Below are positions 5,979 to 10,121 of a stretch of DNA of 10,121 nt, piece after piece. The translations under genes were made by a program, and so were the position numbers. How positions within the stretch are numbered: position 1 is the first letter of the stretch; each line of letters starts with the position of its first letter. The stretch is from Campylobacteraceae bacterium (GTDB taxonomy: Bacteria > Campylobacterota > Campylobacteria > Campylobacterales > Sulfurospirillaceae): NCBI GenBank assembly GCA_027055635.1, contig JALUMZ010000151.1, positions 1 through 10,121 on the forward strand. The letters are read 5' to 3'. The notes under the pieces were generated by a model that ran no database searches, was not told the origin of the DNA, and saw only the letters and a list, made by a program, of their open reading frames with translations.

Positions 5979-7914
5979 CTCTCTTGACAACCTTTGCATA
6001 GATTTTCAGTGTGCTTATGTCTGCTTCGATAATTTTAACCAAAACTCTTTGGAAAAGCTCTAAATCTTCATCCAATAAAAACAGCCTTGCTCCTTTTATC
6101 TTGTCATCTAGTTTTGCTATCATATTTCTATCTACCCCTGTGACTATAGCTTCAAAATCATCACCTACATGTAGAGCAGCCCAGCGAGTATATTTTCTAT
6201 CCATAAAATCCCAAGCTACCTTGTCACTTTCTCGTTCAAGTTTGCTTATTTTATCACAAATTTCATCTATATCTTCAAGCAAAAAGTTAAATCTCTTTTT
6301 GTTACCTCTTATATCAGCTTTCAGTAATCTATGAAGTGTTAAATCACTATATCTTCTTATAGGGGAAGTGAAGTGTGTATAGGAGTCAAATCCTAGACCA
6401 AAATGCCCTCTGTTATCAGATTCGTATTTTGCTTTTTTTTGTGATCTTATGATCAGTTTATCAACTTCTTGTGAGATATTTAATTTATCTGCTTTTTTTT
6501 GTATCTCTTTTATCATTTTAGGTATGTCAATCGTAAAATCAACTTCGATACCAACTAGACTAAGATTGTCTAGCAGGTCTTGAAGTTTATCATAAGAGGG
6601 ATCATCATGAGTTCTAAATATCCCTTTTTTTATCCTTTTTGATGCTGCTTTGTTTGCTAGAAGCATACACTCTTCTATGAGTTTGTGAGAGGGGGTCTCC
6701 TTCTCAACTTTTGTAGAGATGAGATTTTGATCTTTGTCTAGTTGCATTCTTATTTCGGATGTTCTAAATTCAAAACCATTTTTAAGTCTTAGGTCTCTTA
6801 ATTTTTTAGTGACTTCAAACAGAGGCAATAAAAATTCTAAAATCTTCTCATCTGTTTTATCTGCATCTTCTAAACTGTTCTGTAAAAAAAGATCTATTTG
6901 ATCATAATTATATCTTTTTTTAGAGTTAATAATTCCATCAATCAGCTCTTCTTTGATAGGCTTTAAAGATTTTGGATCTAAAGTAATCCTAAATACAAAA
7001 GCAAGTCTGTCTTCATTCGGCTTTAAAGAACAGATATTCTCACTAAGGCTTCTTGGTAGCATTGGGATTGATTTGTGAGGAAAGTATATAGAAAAACCTC
7101 TATTTTTTGCCTCTTTGTCTATATGCCCCATCTCATATACATACTCGCTAACATCTGCTATGGCAACATAGATTGTATAATTATCTTTATCAAAATATAT
7201 AGCATCATCAAAATCTTTTGCATCTATAGGGTCAATTGTGCAAAAAGGTAGGTTTGTCAAATCTACTCTATCACCATAAAGAGATTTATCCACCCAGCTT
7301 CCTTGGCTTTTTGCTTCTCTCTCACTCTCTTGGCCAAAAGCCTCTTTTTTGTCATATATCGCCAAAGATATCTTCTCATCAACTTTTGGATCATCTAAGA
7401 CTCCCAATATCTCTACTATGTTGTTTGTTTCATTGTCAATCTTTAAAACTGTTCCAAGAGGTAGTTGTCTTAGTGATTTTTGAGATGCTGTTATGTCAAG
7501 AGGGAGAGTTGTTGAGATATTTATGCCTACTATTCTATTTTGCTGGATTTTTGTATAGACTACACTAAAGTTTCTCTCTCTTTGAAGTATTAAGATAACT
7601 TTTGCTTTTGCTCTTGTTCTAGCTTTTGTAAAGACTCTTTTTGCAACTACTATATCACCTCTGTTTGCACCCAATAGATTTGAAGATTCGATGAGAATAT
7701 CTCTACTTTCATTATTACTAAGAGGCTTTAAGAAGCCTGTTCCATTTTGAGAAAGATCTATAGTGCCTATTTTGTATTTAGGATTTAACTTGTAACTATC
7801 GCTTAATTTTTTTACTGCTTTTAATTTTATGAGGTGATTTATGAGTGGCTGAAAATCAAGCGGAATTTCACTCGATTTTAAACCACTGCTTAGTTGTGAT
7901 AAAAACTCTTTCAA
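5971..7914 (-). CDS. rnr: Ribonuclease R (RNB-family 3'-5' exoribonuclease)
   Basis: RNase R degrades structured RNA processively from the 3' end in the cytoplasm and acts in mRNA decay and RNA quality control. The catalytic RNB domain starts near 215; the Mg-binding aspartates fall at D228, D234, D236 and D237 in IDPIDAKDFDDAI. The second signature is HFGLGFDSYTHFTSPIRRYS (504-523), followed by LTLHRLL. Residues 1-60 look like a short helical plus cold-shock-type region, and about 580-647 fits a C-terminal S1 domain. At 647 aa it is much shorter than E. coli RNase R (813 aa) and lacks the long basic tail; I believe such short forms are normal in Campylobacterota. The start is TTG at 7914 inside the TTGA overlap with the HDOD gene stop, and GGAG lies 11 nt upstream, so translation is probably coupled. 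Confidence 0.95.
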   Translation of the reverse strand: MKEFLSQLSSGLKSSEIPLDFQPLINHLIKLKAVKKLSDSYKLNPKYKIGTIDLSQNGTGFLKPLSNNESRDILIESSNLLGANRGDIVVAKRVFTKARTRAKAKVILILQRERNFSVVYTKIQQNRIVGINISTTLPLDITASQKSLRQLPLGTVLKIDNETNNIVEILGVLDDPKVDEKISLAIYDKKEAFGQESEREAKSQGSWVDKSLYGDRVDLTNLPFCTIDPIDAKDFDDAIYFDKDNYTIYVAIADVSEYVYEMGHIDKEAKNRGFSIYFPHKSIPMLPRSLSENICSLKPNEDRLAFVFRITLDPKSLKPIKEELIDGIINSKKRYNYDQIDLFLQNSLEDADKTDEKILEFLLPLFEVTKKLRDLRLKNGFEFRTSEIRMQLDKDQNLISTKVEKETPSHKLIEECMLLANKAASKRIKKGIFRTHDDPSYDKLQDLLDNLSLVGIEVDFTIDIPKMIKEIQKKADKLNISQEVDKLIIRSQKKAKYESDNRGHFGLGFDSYTHFTSPIRRYSDLTLHRLLKADIRGNKKRFNFLLEDIDEICDKISKLERESDKVAWDFMDRKYTRWAALHVGDDFEAIVTGVDRNMIAKLDDKIKGARLFLLDEDLELFQRVLVKIIEADISTLKIYAKVVKRDV

Positions 7915-8723
7915 CTATCCAACTGCTCCAAAGCTTTTTCATATAAAGATGGATCCAAACCATATTTTTCTATGAGGCTTATAGAATTTTTCTTTTGATC
8001 TTCTTGTAAAATACCAAAAACATTTGCAGAATTTTTTACTACATGTAGAGCTTGTGCATATTCTTGTATGTGCTGGTCTGCTTGTTGTGGGGCATTTGAG
8101 AATTGTATGGATTCTATCAATTCACTCTCTAAATTCCATTTTTCAAATATTTTAGCTGTGATCTCTTCGCTGTCAAAGCCTACCATCTCTTTTTCTGTTT
8201 GTGATAGTTTTTCTAGATTTTGTTCTTCTTTTAGGGTATTTTGAAACTCATTAACTAGGTTTTGTTCGATCAATTCATGTGCAATAATAATTTTTCCGAC
8301 TTCCATCAAAAATGATGCCGGTTGAAGAATATCTAACATAGATCTGTTGACTTTAGAGTACCACCTAAGCATGATAGCATTTTGAATGGTGCTTATTTTT
8401 AAAAAACTATTATTATCCATATTGTAAGGAGATAGGTCTATTTTGATATTGTCTTTAATTGCACTTGAGAGAGCGAAGCCTCTAATTGTTGCCATGCCAA
8501 AAAGAGATATAGCGTTGCCTATACTTTTAATCTCCTTGCTAAAGCCATATAGTGGTGAATTTGCAGATTTTAGTATATTTGCAGTAAGCATAGGATCCCC
8601 CTCTACCACCTTGACCAAATCTCTCATAGAGCTGTTTTTATCTGTTGAGATTCTTTGTATTTTGATAACTGTGTCATCAAGAGGCGGAAGTGATTTTATC
8701 TTTTTGATTATATTGCTGTTCAT
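7911..8723 (-). CDS. HDOD domain protein
   Basis: A 270-residue cytoplasmic protein spanning little more than one HDOD domain. HDOD domains are catalytically inactive relatives of HD phosphohydrolases, often found in signalling and stress proteins. Visible family marks are LPPLDDTVIKIQ (12-23) and DPMLTANILKSANSPLYG (43-60), then ISLFGMATIRGFALS (72-86), which is the typical LG...R.lal segment. Where active HD proteins carry the HD pair, this one reads ASFLMEVGKIII (136-147), so no metal-dependent hydrolase activity is expected. No receiver, GGDEF or kinase domain is attached. It is first in an operon with rnr and holA, overlapping rnr by 4 nt (TTGA). The ATG has AAAGG about 8 nt upstream. 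The specific role is unknown. Confidence 0.9.
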   Translation of the reverse strand: MNSNIIKKIKSLPPLDDTVIKIQRISTDKNSSMRDLVKVVEGDPMLTANILKSANSPLYGFSKEIKSIGNAISLFGMATIRGFALSSAIKDNIKIDLSPYNMDNNSFLKISTIQNAIMLRWYSKVNRSMLDILQPASFLMEVGKIIIAHELIEQNLVNEFQNTLKEEQNLEKLSQTEKEMVGFDSEEITAKIFEKWNLESELIESIQFSNAPQQADQHIQEYAQALHVVKNSANVFGILQEDQKKNSISLIEKYGLDPSLYEKALEQLDS

Positions 8724-8773
8724 GCCTTTTACCTTTTTATATGATTATGATTAGATATTTTACTATTTAAAAT

Positions 8774-8779
8774 ATTATA
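8774..8779 (-). promoter_or_regulatory. Candidate -10 of the HDOD-rnr-holA promoter
   Basis: TATAAT on the minus strand sits 50 nt upstream of the HDOD start codon, in an extremely A/T-rich setting without a clear -35. It is the best match on this strand in the 157-bp divergent gap, but A/T richness makes chance matches likely. Confidence 0.45.
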
Positions 8780-8844
8780 TACTGCTAAACTATGATAATT
8801 AGAAAATATTTTCTTTCATTACAAATATTTAAAGAAATTTTAGA

Positions 8845-8850
8845 TAAAAT
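8845..8850 (+). promoter_or_regulatory. Candidate -10 of the ilvC promoter
   Basis: TAAAAT (one mismatch from TATAAT) lies 30 nt upstream of the ilvC ATG, preceded by alternating T- and A-tracts as in Campylobacterota sigma-70 promoters. A transcription start near 8856-8858 would give a short leader of about 25 nt containing the ribosome binding site AAGGA at 8868-8872. There is no room for a leader-peptide attenuator or a riboswitch. Confidence 0.42.
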
Positions 8851-8880
8851 AACCAAAATTAATTTATAAGGATTTATAAG

Positions 8881-9903
8881 ATGGCAATTACAGTGTATTA
8901 TGATAAAGATTGTGATTTAGATGTTATTCGCTCTAAAAAAGTAGCAATGATTGGATTTGGTTCACAAGGACATGCGCATGCTGAAAATTTAAGAGACAGT
9001 GGTGTTGAAGTTGTTGTTGGGCTAAGAGAGGGTGGAAGTTCTTGGGCAAAAGCTCAAGCAAAAGGTTTCGAAGTTAAATCGGTAGCGCAGGCCGTTAAGA
9101 GTGCAGATGTTATCATGATATTGACTCCTGACGAGTTGCAGGCTGATATATTTGATGCTGATATAAAAGACAATCTAAAGCCAGGAAGTGCCATAGCTTT
9201 TGGTCATGGATTTAATATTCACTACTCACAAATACAGACTCCTGCAGGGATTGATTGTATTATGATTGCTCCAAAAGCACCGGGACATACTGTAAGAAGT
9301 GAATTTGTTGCAGGTGGTGGTATCCCTGATTTGATTGCTGTAGAGCAAGATGCTAGTGGAAATGCAAAAGAGATAGCTCTTAGTTACGCTAGTGCTATAG
9401 GTGGAGGAAGAACAGGTATTATCGAGACTACATTTAAAGATGAGACAGAGACTGACCTTTTTGGTGAGCAAGCTGTACTGTGTGGCGGTGTTACATCTCT
9501 GGTAAAAGCTGGATTTGAAACATTGACTGAAGCAGGGTATGAACCGGAAATGGCATATTTTGAGTGCTTACATGAACTAAAACTTATAGTTGACTTGATG
9601 TATCAAGGCGGAATTGCAGATATGAGATACTCTATCTCAAATACTGCTGAATACGGAGATTATGTAAGTGGACCAAGAGTCATAGGCAAAGAATCAAAAG
9701 AGGCTATGAAAGTAATATTAAAAGAGATACAAAATGGTTCATTTGCAAAAGATTTTATTTTGGAAAGAAAAGCAGGATATGCCAGAATGAATGCTGAGAG
9801 AGCAAATGCAAGAAGAAGCGAGATAGAAAAAACCGGAGAAAAATTAAGATCCATGATGCCTTGGATTACCTCTAAAAAGATCATAGACAAAGATAAAAAC
9901 TAG
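8881..9903 (+). CDS. ilvC: Ketol-acid reductoisomerase, class I
   Basis: IlvC converts 2-acetolactate or 2-aceto-2-hydroxybutyrate to the dihydroxy acid with NAD(P)H and Mg2+, the second common step of valine, leucine and isoleucine synthesis. The 340 residues are the short class I form. The Rossmann dinucleotide motif is GFGSQGHAHA (25-34). The cofactor-specificity loop is LREGGSSW (48-55), with R49 and S53/S54 placed to bind a 2'-phosphate, which favours NADPH. H108 in AFGHGFNI is the expected catalytic histidine. Metal ligands fit D192 and E196 (TDLFGEQ) and E228 and E232 (ECLHELK). The ATG follows AAGGA by 8 nt. It is transcribed away from the HDOD operon and is not next to ilvB, ilvN or ilvD here. 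Confidence 0.98.
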   Translation: MAITVYYDKDCDLDVIRSKKVAMIGFGSQGHAHAENLRDSGVEVVVGLREGGSSWAKAQAKGFEVKSVAQAVKSADVIMILTPDELQADIFDADIKDNLKPGSAIAFGHGFNIHYSQIQTPAGIDCIMIAPKAPGHTVRSEFVAGGGIPDLIAVEQDASGNAKEIALSYASAIGGGRTGIIETTFKDETETDLFGEQAVLCGGVTSLVKAGFETLTEAGYEPEMAYFECLHELKLIVDLMYQGGIADMRYSISNTAEYGDYVSGPRVIGKESKEAMKVILKEIQNGSFAKDFILERKAGYARMNAERANARRSEIEKTGEKLRSMMPWITSKKIIDKDKN

Positions 9904-9910
9904 ATATCTT

Positions 9911-9939
9911 TCACCAGAAGGGGTTCTCCCTTCAGGTGA
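9911..9939 (+). terminator. Hairpin after ilvC, without a strong U-tract
   Basis: TCACC (9911-9915) pairs with GGTGA (9935-9939) and GAAGGG (9917-9922) with CCCTTC (9928-9933), giving 11 base pairs interrupted by one A.A mismatch and closed by a 5-nt loop. It begins 7 nt after the ilvC stop. The tail TAATTCTTACT is only partly T-rich, so this may be an inefficient terminator that lets some transcription into the next gene, or a 3'-end stabilising structure. Confidence 0.6.
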
Positions 9940-9963
9940 TAATTCTTACTAAATTGGATAAAA

Positions 9964-10121
9964 TTGGCTCGCAAAAACAAAAAACAAAAAACAAAAAATA
10001 AGAAACAGATTACTAAAAATAGATTTTTTTATATAGCGATATTTTCTATATTGCTATTTTTAGGTTTCGCTTATTATAACTCTACATCTAAAAAAAGTAA
10101 CGATATAGACTCTCAAAAAAC
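9964..10121 (+). CDS. Membrane-anchored protein, 5' part; probably divergent polysaccharide deacetylase family
   Basis: An open frame runs from a TTG at 9964 to the window edge (52 complete codons). An in-frame TAA at 9940-9942 and no ATG anywhere in the visible frame make this TTG the likely start, with a weak GGA at 9956-9958. The encoded N-terminus is very Lys-rich (MARKNKKQKTKNKKQ), followed by one hydrophobic segment (FFYIAIFSILLFLGFAYY, about residues 21-38) and a polar stretch. This is an uncleaved signal anchor with the rest in the periplasm, by the positive-inside rule. No catalytic domain is visible. The name is inferred only from gene order, since a divergent polysaccharide deacetylase gene often follows ilvC in Campylobacterota, and from the anchor topology. 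It could be another periplasmic protein. Confidence 0.55.
   Translation, partial: MARKNKKQKTKNKKQITKNRFFYIAIFSILLFLGFAYYNSTSKKSNDIDSQK
9972..9998 (+). repeat. CAAAAAA tandem repeat within the start of a gene
   Basis: Three perfect head-to-tail copies of the 7-mer CAAAAAA occupy 9978-9998, preceded by one copy a base short (9972-9977). The repeat lies 8 bases after the TTG start codon and encodes part of the Lys-rich N-terminus. The unit is not a multiple of three, so gain or loss of one copy would shift the reading frame. Confidence 0.7.

Noticed and set aside
7236..7568. 110-residue plus-strand open frame opposite rnr
   Set aside because: It is the antisense of RNase R coding sequence; its Leu/Ser-rich composition is what the reverse complement of Lys/Glu/Asp codons gives.
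8724..8880. Possible riboswitch, leader peptide or small RNA in the divergent gap
   Set aside because: The 157 bp are almost pure A/T with no stable GC-containing stem and no run of Val, Leu or Ile codons. Only promoter-like elements and ribosome binding sites can be supported.
1..10121. Defence island, mobile element, CRISPR or biosynthetic cluster
   Set aside because: All genes are core or widely shared families with uniform A/T-rich composition. No transposase, integrase, direct-repeat array, tRNA-end repeat or toxin-antitoxin-like gene pair was found on either strand.

Overview
The window looks like an ordinary, densely coded chromosomal segment of a Campylobacterota (Epsilonproteobacteria) genome, probably a Sulfurimonas/Sulfuricurvum-like free-living member. 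The evidence is a strongly A/T-rich sequence, TATAAT-type -10 boxes without a clear -35, a class I IlvC, a Campylobacterota-style FlgN/FlgK pair, and the order rnr-holA-rpsF-ssb-rpsR. From memory, the same order occurs in Helicobacter pylori. The genus is an inference and no 16S gene is present. There are no transposases, CRISPR arrays, tRNAs, rRNAs or phage genes.

Layout. (1) Positions 1-3619, plus strand: a tight operon of the 3' end of flgN (flagellar chaperone), flgK (hook-filament junction protein), an OppC/DppC-like ABC transporter permease and a TIGR02757 (DUF2400) protein. Junctions are a 1-nt overlap, a 1-nt gap and an 8-nt overlap. The operon ends at a hairpin plus T-run around 3621-3660. 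(2) Positions 3659-8723, minus strand, read right to left: HDOD-domain protein, rnr (RNase R), holA (DNA polymerase III delta), then the ribosomal/replication cluster rpsF-ssb-rpsR. HDOD, rnr and holA overlap one another. rpsF has its own -10 box just past the holA stop codon. (3) Positions 8724-8880: a 157-bp divergent intergenic region with candidate promoters for the HDOD operon (minus) and ilvC (plus). (4) Positions 8881-10121, plus strand: ilvC (ketol-acid reductoisomerase), a strong hairpin, then the start of a membrane-anchored protein cut by the window edge. Gene order suggests the latter is a divergent polysaccharide deacetylase.

How the genes fit together. The plus operon joins flagellar hook-filament assembly to two genes with no obvious flagellar role. 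The minus operons are information-processing genes: RNA decay, clamp loading, ssDNA binding and two 30S proteins that form a pair on the ribosome (S6 and S18). ilvC is the second step of valine/isoleucine synthesis.

I found no convincing undescribed system. The points most worth a second look are the EndoIII-like LDTH motif in the TIGR02757 protein, the altered EAA loop of the lone permease, a 13-bp symmetric pair of -10 elements upstream of rpsF, and a 7-bp tandem repeat at the start of the last, truncated gene.
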